Source: JAJXSS01 sp964547135 (GTDB taxonomy: Bacteria; Planctomycetota; Phycisphaerae; Phycisphaerales; Phycisphaeraceae). From it: a DNA stretch of 64,000 bases. Location of the stretch: the NCBI GenBank assembly GCA_964547135.1, contig CAZJMK010000006.1, positions 1 to 64,000 of the forward strand, in the 5' to 3' direction. Made by a program: the position numbers and the translations under genes. Positions 54,986 to 62,923 of this stretch are shown piece by piece (position 1 is the stretch's first letter; the number at the start of each line of letters is the position of its first letter). The notes under the pieces were generated by a model, which was given only the letters and a program-made list of their open reading frames with translations, was not told where the DNA came from and searched no databases.

Positions 54986-55876
54986 TCACCCCTCAAAATA
55001 TCGGCCCCAAAGCGGTTTCAACCTTGCCGCCTCCGCCGGGTCGATGCGCGATTTGTCAGACCATATCGCCAATTCCAAAGCCCGATGCGCCGGGCTTGGT
55101 TGGTGTTCCAGCAGGGTGATATCGCGCAGGGCTTCACGGATCAGGGCCATGCCGGCTGTGCTTGCCCGTTGCAGATTGCCGATGATTTCCCGCAGCAATT
55201 CCTGCTGCCCCTTGCCCGCATCGTGCGGCTTCCAGCAATCGTAATCCGTCGGCAAACCCACCAGGGCATACGCCAGTTCAGCCTCGCGCGCCAGTTTGGC
55301 TTCGGGCATCACGGTCATGCCGATGAGGTCGCCGCCCCATTGCCGGTGCATGTTCGACTCCGCCACGGTCGAAAACGCAGGTCCTTCCATGCAGACGTAA
55401 GTGCCCCTGGTATGCACCTTCACGTCGGTCAGTCGTTGCGCAGCCTTCAATAGCCAATCACGCATCACCGGGCAGAACGGCTGACTGAATTCGACATGCA
55501 CCGCAGCCCGTTCGTAAAACGTGCTCACCCGTCGATGCGTTTTGTCAATCACCTGATCCGCAATCACCAGATCGCCCGGCTTCATTTCCTCCCGCAAGGA
55601 CCCGGTCGCCCCCGAAGCAATCACATGCGTCACGCCCAGTAACTTGAGCGCAAAAATATTGGCGCGATACGGCACGAAACTGGGCGGACACAGGTGCCCC
55701 GGGCCATGACGTGAAAGCAGGGCAATCTCTCTGCCCTCCATCTGTGTGAGGGTGATGGGTCCGCTGGGTTTGCCAAAGGGCGTGTCGGGGAATTCGGTGT
55801 GGCCTGCTGGGGCACCCAAAGCGTCTGCCAGACCGGACCCGCCGATGATACCGATGCGTAGGTTGGGGTTGGACAT
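54986..55876 (-). CDS. mtnP: S-methyl-5'-thioadenosine phosphorylase
   Basis: A 296-residue enzyme of the PNP/MTAP family: IGIIGGSGL at the start, SRHGPGHLCPPSFVPYRANI, ASGATGSL, TYVCMEGPAFSTVAES and MTVMPEAKLAREAELAYA. It phosphorolyses methylthioadenosine from polyamine or SAM metabolism to adenine and methylthioribose-1-phosphate. The start at 55876 gives MSNPNLRIGIIGG. Polyamine uptake (pot genes) elsewhere in the window is metabolically related. Confidence 0.93.
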   Translation of the reverse strand: MSNPNLRIGIIGGSGLADALGAPAGHTEFPDTPFGKPSGPITLTQMEGREIALLSRHGPGHLCPPSFVPYRANIFALKLLGVTHVIASGATGSLREEMKPGDLVIADQVIDKTHRRVSTFYERAAVHVEFSQPFCPVMRDWLLKAAQRLTDVKVHTRGTYVCMEGPAFSTVAESNMHRQWGGDLIGMTVMPEAKLAREAELAYALVGLPTDYDCWKPHDAGKGQQELLREIIGNLQRASTAGMALIREALRDITLLEHQPSPAHRALELAIWSDKSRIDPAEAARLKPLWGRYFEG

Positions 55877-55952
55877 GGTGAGCATCATACTCACGGATGG
55901 CATACATCCAAATCAATCACTCGACGACTTACAGAATGATGACTAATTGATC

Positions 55953-56060
55953 GGGTGGGGCAGGCGTCTCGCCTGTCAATGAGCCGAAGGTTCATATCGG
56001 TGCTCGGGGTGATTCGAAATGGGCTGATGCCCATTGGCAGGCGGGACGCCCGCCCCACCA
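55953..56060. repeat. Family H palindrome
   Basis: Same orientation as 48688, with a small inner GGGCTGATGCCC hairpin. Confidence 0.9.
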
Positions 56061-56079
56061 AAGCAGTTATAAACTGAAT

Positions 56080-56823
56080 CTAATTGAACCTGCCGGTGGT
56101 CGTGTTACGCGGGTCGCACCACAAGCGTGAGGCATTGGGCGTGTTGGCTTCCTCATCGAACTTGAAGTTGGTCCAAAACTCGACGTGACCATCGAAGCCC
56201 ACCACATTCAACCCTTCCACGTGCCGGGTGGTTCGTCCGTCACCGGGTTCGATGTTGCCGTCGTTCCAGTTGCCGCCTGCTCCCTCCTGCGGTTCCCAGA
56301 AGGCCACGTGCTTGGGCTCAAAGCGATCGATACGAAAGGGTGATACTTTGGCGCCCGCACCCGAACCCAGCCCGGTGACTGCCGAGTTCATCATGTAACT
56401 GGTCATGACTTCCGCGTTACCCGTGTCTTCTTCGAGCGTTTCCTTGCTGGAGGGGCAGAAGTATGTTTTGCGACTGGTTGAGACGTAATGCCACATGACA
56501 CCGTTTTTGATGTCATCGCCGCGGAAGCTGGCGCGATCGCGACTGTCCGCTGTGATACTGCTCCAGTTGTAAAGCCAACCGGCCCCGGCCCACTGCGGCG
56601 GGCTGCCCGATTCAAGACCGGCGGAATTGCTGAACATCATGTACTGACGCGATTCGAGGGAGTAGTTGATGCAACCGGCCATGATTTGCCGAAGGTTGTT
56701 GCCGCACTGGGCCTGCTCACTGCGTTTGCGCGTGCCGATGAGGGCGGGGATGGCAATGGCGATGAGCAGAACCGTGATGCCCAGCACGACCAGAATTTCG
56801 ATGAGCGTGAAACCTCGGCGCAT
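56080..56823 (-). CDS. Prepilin-like (type II pseudopilin) protein
   Basis: A 247-residue protein with leader MRRGFTLIEILVVLGITVLL. The globular domain has YFCPSSKET and near the end VVGFDGHVEFWTN, the FDGH form of the family's tail motif. GAGG lies six bases before the ATG at 56823. It is the fourth such gene in the window and the only one away from obvious carbohydrate or PEP-CTERM genes. Confidence 0.88.
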   Translation of the reverse strand: MRRGFTLIEILVVLGITVLLIAIAIPALIGTRKRSEQAQCGNNLRQIMAGCINYSLESRQYMMFSNSAGLESGSPPQWAGAGWLYNWSSITADSRDRASFRGDDIKNGVMWHYVSTSRKTYFCPSSKETLEEDTGNAEVMTSYMMNSAVTGLGSGAGAKVSPFRIDRFEPKHVAFWEPQEGAGGNWNDGNIEPGDGRTTRHVEGLNVVGFDGHVEFWTNFKFDEEANTPNASRLWCDPRNTTTGRFN

Positions 56824-57026
56824 CAATCACCTCGTGGACCGGAACCATCATGAACGGAAACCACATTGAACTATAAACGCTGAATCGATCCGCCGGAAGC
56901 AAAATCGCACGTTACTATCGCTTTTTCTGCAAGTTGTGGCAAACCGGAGAAATGAATCGTGTGTTTTGATCAACATGAGTTGATGTGGCACCGCTACCGG
57001 AGGCACCCTCGGCGGTGGCGATTGAT

Positions 57027-57135
57027 GGATATGGATAATGGATCATGGATGATGGATGATGTTCAGAGAGTGCACGTCCACCAACTCTTGGTTCGAACAT
57101 TATCCATTATCATTTAACCATCATCCATCATTCAC
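57027..57135. repeat. Family G palindrome
   Basis: Arms of ATGGATN units, core GTTCAGAGAGTGCACGTCCA followed by CCAACTCTTGGTTCGAACAT. It ends 16 bases before the recombinase stop. Confidence 0.85.
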
Positions 57136-57150
57136 CCAGCTGATTCGGAT

Positions 57151-58209
57151 TCACACCGCGCGGGGGTGTGCCTGCTGGTAAGCGGTGCGCAGACGCATGC
57201 TCGACAGGTGGGTGTAAACCTGGGTGGTGGACAGCGACTGGTGGCCCAGCAGTTCCTGCACCGAGCGCAGGTCGGCCCCGTTATCCAGCAAATGCGTGGC
57301 AAACGAGTGACGCAGCGTGTGCGGGCTGATCGACAAATCAAGCCCGGCCATGCGCAGGTATTTATCGAGCTTGCGACGCACACTTCGGCTCGAAAGCCTG
57401 CCGCCGTTTTTGTTGATGAACAGTGCCACATTGGGGTTGTTCATCATGCGTTCGCGTAAAAACGCAAACCGCTGATCGCCTTCCTGCAACAGCAGGTAGT
57501 GACGGATGGCTGCCAGGGCGTGGCTGCCCAAGGGGACGATGCGTTCACGTTTGCCCTTGCCGCGAACGTGAATGGTTTGTTCGTCGAGTTCGATGTCGTT
57601 GCGATTGAGGTCCACCAGTTCGCTGACGCGCACGCCGGTGGAGTAAAGGGTTTCGAGAATGGCGCGGTCACGGGCACCGAGGGTTTCATGTGCATCAGGG
57701 GTGGATAGAAGTTTTTCAACGTCTTCGACGGACATGGCCTTGGGCAGACGCTTGGCCTGTTTGGGGGTGCGAATGAGCAGCATCGGGTTGGCGGGAATGT
57801 TGCCGCGCTTGGCCAGCCATTTGTGAAAAGAGCGCAGCGTGGCGATTTTGCGTGCCACGGTGGAAGCCGAGTAAGCGAAGCTGTCCAGGTGTGTGAGGTA
57901 CGAGCGCAGGGAAACCGGGTCGGCTGCCTTGATGCGGGCATCGACCAGCGTTTCACTCATCGTCACCGTCGGCACAGCCTGTTCCGGCACAGCGGTGGTC
58001 AGGTCACCGGTCGTGGTGTCAGCGATGTTGGATGATGGGGTGACAGCCGGCGCCGCAGCGGGTTGGTTGTTTGGTTCCCCGGCCAATTCAGGGCAGAGAA
58101 ACTCCGCATACTGGCGCAGGTCGGCTTCGTAGCAGCGCGCGGTGTAGGGCGAAAAGTGACGTTCAAAACGCAGGTAGTTGGCGAACTGTGCAATCAGGGC
58201 ACTGGACAT
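57151..58209 (-). CDS. Tyrosine recombinase XerC/XerD with insertion
   Basis: A 352-residue recombinase. The N-terminal core-binding domain is split by a linker of about 50 residues (45-95, rich in P, A, T and V), absent from XerC/XerD of about 300 residues. Catalytic residues are visible: R194 (TGVRVSEL), a lysine in GKGKRERIVPL, H297 and R300 (HTLRHSFATHLLDNGA), H323 (LGHQSLSTTQ) and Y332 (VYTHL). AAGGAAGGAG precedes the ATG. It most likely resolves chromosome dimers. No att site or phage gene is nearby. Confidence 0.9.
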   Translation of the reverse strand: MSSALIAQFANYLRFERHFSPYTARCYEADLRQYAEFLCPELAGEPNNQPAAAPAVTPSSNIADTTTGDLTTAVPEQAVPTVTMSETLVDARIKAADPVSLRSYLTHLDSFAYSASTVARKIATLRSFHKWLAKRGNIPANPMLLIRTPKQAKRLPKAMSVEDVEKLLSTPDAHETLGARDRAILETLYSTGVRVSELVDLNRNDIELDEQTIHVRGKGKRERIVPLGSHALAAIRHYLLLQEGDQRFAFLRERMMNNPNVALFINKNGGRLSSRSVRRKLDKYLRMAGLDLSISPHTLRHSFATHLLDNGADLRSVQELLGHQSLSTTQVYTHLSSMRLRTAYQQAHPRAV

Positions 58210-58281
58210 AAACAGGCTCCTTCCTTCACGGTTGAATGCAGACAGGGCATTCAGGGGGGTATTAAAATATCGGATTTTGAA

Positions 58282-58490
58282 TGACGCCGAGGGCTTCAGC
58301 CCCGGTTAAGCAAGGCATGACGCCGAGGGCTTCAGCCCCGGATTCCAAACCAAAACATCCGGCCCTAAAGGGCACGGCGTCAACAACGCCGACGCAAAGC
58401 GTCCGCGCTAAACAGGGCACGGCGTCAACAACGCCGACGCAAAGCGTCCGCGCTAAACAGGGCACGGTGTCAACAGTACGGTGTCAACGA
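58282..58490. repeat. Family A with nested C2 units in tandem
   Basis: A partial family A arm (58282-58310), a complete element (58320-58383), and then a 45-bp unit beginning GGGCACGGCGTCAACAACGC and carrying C2, repeated at 58370, 58415 and, shortened, 58460. The tandem shows C2 nested in family A arms. Confidence 0.85.
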
Positions 58491-58508
58491 CATTATGTTG
58501 TTGGGGAC

Positions 58509-59378
58509 TTACTCGACGATGTATTCGAGTTTGCGGATCACCGGATCGGTGATCGGACTGAGGTCGGGGACTTGCATCGGACGTGATTTGCCTGCGTCGG
58601 CAGCAGCCGGCGGTGCAGGGAACAATCTTTGTCGCTCAGCTTCCAGCAATCGGTAACTCATCACGTAGGCGACGAATTCACTGTAATGATCGATGCTGAT
58701 GCGATAACGCCGCCAGGCATCGCGCTCGTTTTGCGGGCCACGTTGCACGGCATATTTTTCCAGCGCCCCACGGGTCCGCGGGTCGGAAGCGTCGAGCACC
58801 GCACCGACAATCGACACCGGTTGTGCGGGCTTGTTCACAGTAAAGTCAGCAACAGCATCATCGACAGGCTGCCGTGACAAGGCCCGCAGTTTCATCGCAT
58901 CGTACTGATCGATTTTTTCACTGGTGAACAGTTCCAGCGTCAGCCCCACCTTGGGCGGATCGTACGGGTCATAGGCGGAAATCGTGCCCACCACCAGCCC
59001 ATCCACCGCCAGGGTTTGCAACAGTTTCAAAGCCTCAGCAGTCGTTGTCACCTGGCGCAGTTCCAGCGATTCCATCGCAGCGATCACCCGGTTCACCGGC
59101 AGCACATCCAGGTTGCCTGCGTTTTCCAACTGCCGATGTAAATGGTCCGCCAAGGCCAAGCCGTCGGCTGCCAGACTGCCCGATTGATTGCTCAAGGGGG
59201 CGACGGCCCAGACGTGCCGGGTGGGGTAAGGGCTTTGCAACACCTCGGCTGGTTTTTGACTGGTGCAGGCGGTCAGCAACATGACCCATGCCCCCAGCAG
59301 CACAGCGACGATCACACGCTGACACAACACAGCGTGGTAGCCGACCACCAGGGGCGAAAAAAACTTTGCACTTGTCAT
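58509..59378 (-). CDS. Lipoprotein of unknown function
   Basis: A 289-residue protein with signal peptide and lipobox LLTAC. Residues 45-170 resemble the LpoB/CsgG-like or TolB-N-terminal fold (HVWAVAPLSNQSGSLAADGL). The tail after 240 is P/A-rich. AGGCAGGA is close to the ATG at 59378. The next gene leftward is the recombinase. The TolB-like gene lies upstream on the same strand, so a shared envelope function is possible. Confidence 0.75.
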   Translation of the reverse strand: MTSAKFFSPLVVGYHAVLCQRVIVAVLLGAWVMLLTACTSQKPAEVLQSPYPTRHVWAVAPLSNQSGSLAADGLALADHLHRQLENAGNLDVLPVNRVIAAMESLELRQVTTTAEALKLLQTLAVDGLVVGTISAYDPYDPPKVGLTLELFTSEKIDQYDAMKLRALSRQPVDDAVADFTVNKPAQPVSIVGAVLDASDPRTRGALEKYAVQRGPQNERDAWRRYRISIDHYSEFVAYVMSYRLLEAERQRLFPAPPAAADAGKSRPMQVPDLSPITDPVIRKLEYIVE

Positions 59379-59442
59379 GGCGTCCTGCCTGGGGTTTAAG
59401 CCGGTCAGCCTCCGCTGCCGGGTCACCGTCGAATCATGTTTG

Positions 59443-59575
59443 TTGTAGCTAGGGGCTAGTAGCTGGGGGCTGGGTCGATCCCTTTTGTATTGCTGTTTGT
59501 CCGCATTCCCAGCTCCAAGCACTTAGCTCCAATCTTCTCTGTGTCTTTGTGGTAAAAGCCTTTGTCGTGAAAAAC
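59443..59575. repeat. I palindrome and O arm
   Basis: CTAGGGGCTAGTAGCTGG (59451-59468) is mirrored at 59510-59528, followed by an O' arm (59533-59573). Bases 59379-59588 hold nothing else. Confidence 0.7.
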
Positions 59576-59588
59576 TGTGATGAAGTTT

Positions 59589-61118
59589 TTACGGACCAAA
59601 CGTTTCGGGCACCTGCACCGAACGGTCGGTGGATGCGCCGGGGCCTTGGTCGTCCAGTTCGTTCATCATCGCGGCAGGGCTGGTGTTGGTTGCAGTGTTT
59701 GCTGGTTGGCGTGGCCGCATCGACGGTGCAGGCAGGTCGCCCACGGCGATGGCGGCTTCGGGAGCCGAGGCAGGGGCGGGCTTCACCGTTGGCATCGAGC
59801 GTGCCGCATCAACGATCACCGGTTGGGCCGGGGTCGCCCTGTGATCCAGCCCTGAAGGGCTTGGCGTCATCGAATTGACATTGGATTGTGCATTGGCCGC
59901 ATTCAACGTCGCTGATGATGCGGGCGTGTGTGATGCGCCAATGCTGTCACCCGTGTTGCGCAAGGCTGCCAGTGCCCGTTGCGGACGCAGCGACCAGATA
60001 TTTTCAGGGGCGTAACGACTGGGGCTGCTCACGTAATAAATCAGCCCATCGCTGGACCAGCGCGGCTGGGTGTTCACCTGGGCATTGCCCGTCAGATTCA
60101 CCCGGCCGGAACCATCAGCATTCATCACCCAAATGTCCGCCTGTGCCGGTTTGGGGTTCACCTCGCTGCCCTGCTGACCGTTTGCGTCCATCGGGTTCAT
60201 CACCGTGCAAAACACGATGAACCTGCCATCGGGGCTCCACGTCGGCGTCAGACACGCAGCATTGGCGCTGGCAGCCAATTCGGTCGGATGCAGACCTTCA
60301 CCATTGACAAAGTCGATGGTCCAGATGGAAAACCAGCGTGTGCCGCGCTGCCGGGCACGTTGAAAGACGATTTTGTTGCCTTGGGGAGACCAGTTGGGAA
60401 ACAGCCCGGGGCCAAGGTAGTGCTTCTGACCGGGGCGTTCCAAATCGACGACCACCAGTTCCCATTGGCCTGATGAAAGCGATTGCGTGCTGTAAACGAG
60501 CATGCGTCCGTCGGGGGAAAAGCTGGGGTGAATATCGTGGGCGGCATCGCTGGTGATTTGCACCGGTTGGCTGCCGTCCAGCCCCATGAGATAAATGTCC
60601 ATGTTGCCCGCCCGGTTGGAGGCAAAGGCGATGCGTTTGCCGTCGGGGCTGAAGGTGGGCATGGTGTCCCAGGCGGGGTCATCGGTCAGGCGGGTCACGG
60701 CTGAGCCGTTGGTCGATTGCAGATAAAGGTCCGGCGTCGGGCGATGACGGGTCGAAGCATACACCACAAACTTGCCCGTCGGGTCGATGGCTGGGTCAAA
60801 GTCGTCGCCTTCGTTGGCGAAGGTGATCTGACGCAGGTTGTCCAGGTTGGCGTCGATGCCGCTGGTCGTGGTTGCAAAGGGTAATTGGCCGAACAAGGCG
60901 AGGGCGGCGGGCGAGTAACGTTGTGCAGGTTGGTCGTTTGCCACGGCTACAGACGGATCGGTATTGGACGGGGCCACCAGTGAGCGCGGCACTGACGGGG
61001 GCATACTCGGCGTGGTGTTGCCCTCGGCACTCATGGGGCGTTTGCCGGTCGCACAGCCGGATAGCAGCGCGGTGGCGAGCAACCCGGTGAAAAGAACTTG
61101 TGCAGGTAATTGGCGCAT
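59589..61118 (-). CDS. TolB-like PD40 beta-propeller lipoprotein
   Basis: A 509-residue protein. Signal peptide with lipobox LLSGC. After a variable linker come at least five PD40 repeats, each with a version of PxWSPDGxxIxFxS (FSPDGKRIAFASNRAGNMDI, FSPDGRMLVYST, WSPQGNKIVFQRA, WSPDGRFIVFCT, WSSDGLIYYVSS). The last 130 residues are low-complexity. TolB proteins form the periplasmic part of the Tol-Pal envelope system, but tolA, tolQ and tolR are not nearby. A family A arm is translated inside the tail (59842-59870, read as SMTPSPSGLDH). Confidence 0.85.
   Translation of the reverse strand: MRQLPAQVLFTGLLATALLSGCATGKRPMSAEGNTTPSMPPSVPRSLVAPSNTDPSVAVANDQPAQRYSPAALALFGQLPFATTTSGIDANLDNLRQITFANEGDDFDPAIDPTGKFVVYASTRHRPTPDLYLQSTNGSAVTRLTDDPAWDTMPTFSPDGKRIAFASNRAGNMDIYLMGLDGSQPVQITSDAAHDIHPSFSPDGRMLVYSTQSLSSGQWELVVVDLERPGQKHYLGPGLFPNWSPQGNKIVFQRARQRGTRWFSIWTIDFVNGEGLHPTELAASANAACLTPTWSPDGRFIVFCTVMNPMDANGQQGSEVNPKPAQADIWVMNADGSGRVNLTGNAQVNTQPRWSSDGLIYYVSSPSRYAPENIWSLRPQRALAALRNTGDSIGASHTPASSATLNAANAQSNVNSMTPSPSGLDHRATPAQPVIVDAARSMPTVKPAPASAPEAAIAVGDLPAPSMRPRQPANTATNTSPAAMMNELDDQGPGASTDRSVQVPETFGP
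59842..59870. repeat. Family A arm inside a coding region
   Basis: On the minus strand TGACGCCAAGCCCTTCAGGG then CTGGATCAC, five mismatches in 29 against the consensus arm. No stop is introduced. Confidence 0.65.
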
Positions 61119-61280
61119 GGGGCAACTCGTGAAGGGTTGTAACGGTCATCGCGCAGAAACGGGACATCCAACTGAACCGTGTTGTTATCGGCCGAATGTC
61201 ACGCGCGACTGCGAAACCGCAGCACACACTTCACGATGAATTTATCGGACGAGGTAGTTACGGAACTTGAAAGGTGGCTG

Positions 61281-61372
61281 CGGAAGTGGTCGAGTGATGC
61301 GAATTTCGAATGTCGGATTTACCAAGCCAAGAACGAGGCTGGCAAGCCGAGGGCTTGGGTATGGTCTGATTG
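61281..61372. repeat. Composite repeat B-F-E
   Basis: B (61284-61297), F (61300-61320), E (61323-61363). Precedes the kinase gene. Confidence 0.75.
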
Positions 61373-61430
61373 ATTCGATGATTGCCTTGGTGCATGGGCG
61401 GCAATCATGTTTACATCGGAGTTTTAACAC

Positions 61431-62546
61431 TTGTCAGAACCACTGACAAAGGCTAGGGTGATTCATGCACCGGAGGCCCTGCTGAGCAAGGAAGGTGTGA
61501 TGGTCGAACAGTTGCCCACCGCCCATGTCGCCTCGTCCTCGGCTTTGCCTGCCGCCCCCGGTCATATAACTTCGCATGTGACGGAGGCGTCCGAACACCT
61601 GCATCAACTGGAACCCGGTCACGCGCCGATGGGTGCGATGCTCGAACCGGTGTTGCAGCAGGCCTGTGATCAGCGGTTGTCAAACATCAGTTGGTTTCGC
61701 ACCACCTGGCAGCGGGGCGGAGCGGCCACGGGTTATGCGACGTTTCGTGATGATGCGGGGGTCCAGCAGCCGGTGGTGGTGAAAATGCCTGTGCCGCCCA
61801 ATGAACTGCACTGGCTGGAATACCTGCAACCCTACCCCGATGTGGCCCCGAAACTTTTTGCGCAGGGTTCGACGCTGGGCAGTTACGATTTGGCGTGGGT
61901 GGTGATGGAACGTTTGCCGCACGGGCCGATGAACAGTCAGTGGAACGGCCACGAGTTTGACTGGCTGATCGAGGCGGCGGGTCGTTTTTATCAGGCGACC
62001 GACACAGCAGCGGTCGGCGAACTGCCCAAGGAAAAAGACTGGAAGAAAATACTCGACATGGCGCGAAGGCACATTGCGGAAGACCATGATGTGCAACATG
62101 AACAGCGCTGGAAAAACGCCCTCAAACGTTGTCAGAAAATAATGGGGCAATGGTTGTCGATTTGGAACAATCGGCCGCGCAATCATTGGATACATGGCGA
62201 CCTGCATCTGGCCAATGCCTTGTGTCGTCACCCGGCACCGCAGGGACCAGCGGTGCTGATCGATTTTGCCGAGGCACACCCCGGCCATTGGGTTGAGGAT
62301 GCGGTGTATTTCGAACATCTTTACTGGGCGCGCAAGCAGCGCCTGGGCGGACGGAAGGTGGTGAGTCAATTGGCGCATGAACGCAAAAAACTGGGGCTGC
62401 ACGTCGATGCCGATTGGCCGACGCTGGCGGCGACCAAGCGGGCGTTACTTGCGATGAGCACCCCGGCGATGCTGCAGGCCGATGGTGATCGTCATCATGT
62501 CGAGGCGGCGCTGGCGGTGCTGGAAATTGAAGTGGGGCATGGGTGA
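61431..62546 (+). CDS. Aminoglycoside-phosphotransferase-like kinase
   Basis: A 371-residue protein of the APH/choline-kinase superfamily. The Brenner motif is HGDLHLANAL (about residue 260), the metal site DFAEAHPGHWVEDAVY (about 283). The ATP lysine is probably in VVVKMPVPPNE. The first 65 residues are a variable extension. GGAG lies nine bases before a TTG start at 61431. Substrate is unknown; many chromosomal members act on small metabolites rather than antibiotics, so resistance should not be inferred. Confidence 0.82.
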   Translation: MSEPLTKARVIHAPEALLSKEGVMVEQLPTAHVASSSALPAAPGHITSHVTEASEHLHQLEPGHAPMGAMLEPVLQQACDQRLSNISWFRTTWQRGGAATGYATFRDDAGVQQPVVVKMPVPPNELHWLEYLQPYPDVAPKLFAQGSTLGSYDLAWVVMERLPHGPMNSQWNGHEFDWLIEAAGRFYQATDTAAVGELPKEKDWKKILDMARRHIAEDHDVQHEQRWKNALKRCQKIMGQWLSIWNNRPRNHWIHGDLHLANALCRHPAPQGPAVLIDFAEAHPGHWVEDAVYFEHLYWARKQRLGGRKVVSQLAHERKKLGLHVDADWPTLAATKRALLAMSTPAMLQADGDRHHVEAALAVLEIEVGHG

Positions 62547-62549
62547 TGG

Positions 62550-62820
62550 GTTTTCGAATTTCGGATTTTGAATTTCGGATTTTGAATTTAACAAACCAAG
62601 CCAAGAACGAGGCTGGCAAGCCGAGGGCTTGGGTATGGCTTGGTTGATCGGCGCGTCGGTTCATCGGTAATGGCAAATGTGGTTTTGCCCGAGTAATCGA
62701 TGAACCGATGCACCGATGCAGAATACCCGAGCCCTCGCGGCAAAGCCGCTCGTACTCGGCTTGCTTCTGTATATTCGAAATTCGAAATTTTCGTCGCACT
62801 TGACCACTTGGCCACTTCTT
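62550..62820. repeat. Composite repeat F-E-D-E'-F'-B'
   Basis: F (62552-62584), E (62590-62636), D (62640-62715), E' (62718-62765), F' (62770-62790), B' (62797-62820). This copy is a nested palindrome with D at the centre. Confidence 0.85.
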
Positions 62821-62923
62821 TCCGCATTCGACACATTTGGGGGCGGGCGTTACGATTGCGTTCCCGCCACGTGTGGGTCTGACCCAGCAGGGTTGTCTGA
62901 CCTGCCTCAAGGAGAGTTGCTGC

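Noticed and set aside
57151..58209. Integrase of a prophage or integrative element
   Set aside because: The protein fits housekeeping XerC/XerD apart from its linker, and there is no phage gene, att repeat or tRNA nearby.
61431..62546. Antibiotic resistance phosphotransferase
   Set aside because: Only the general fold motifs match. Nothing in sequence or context indicates aminoglycosides.
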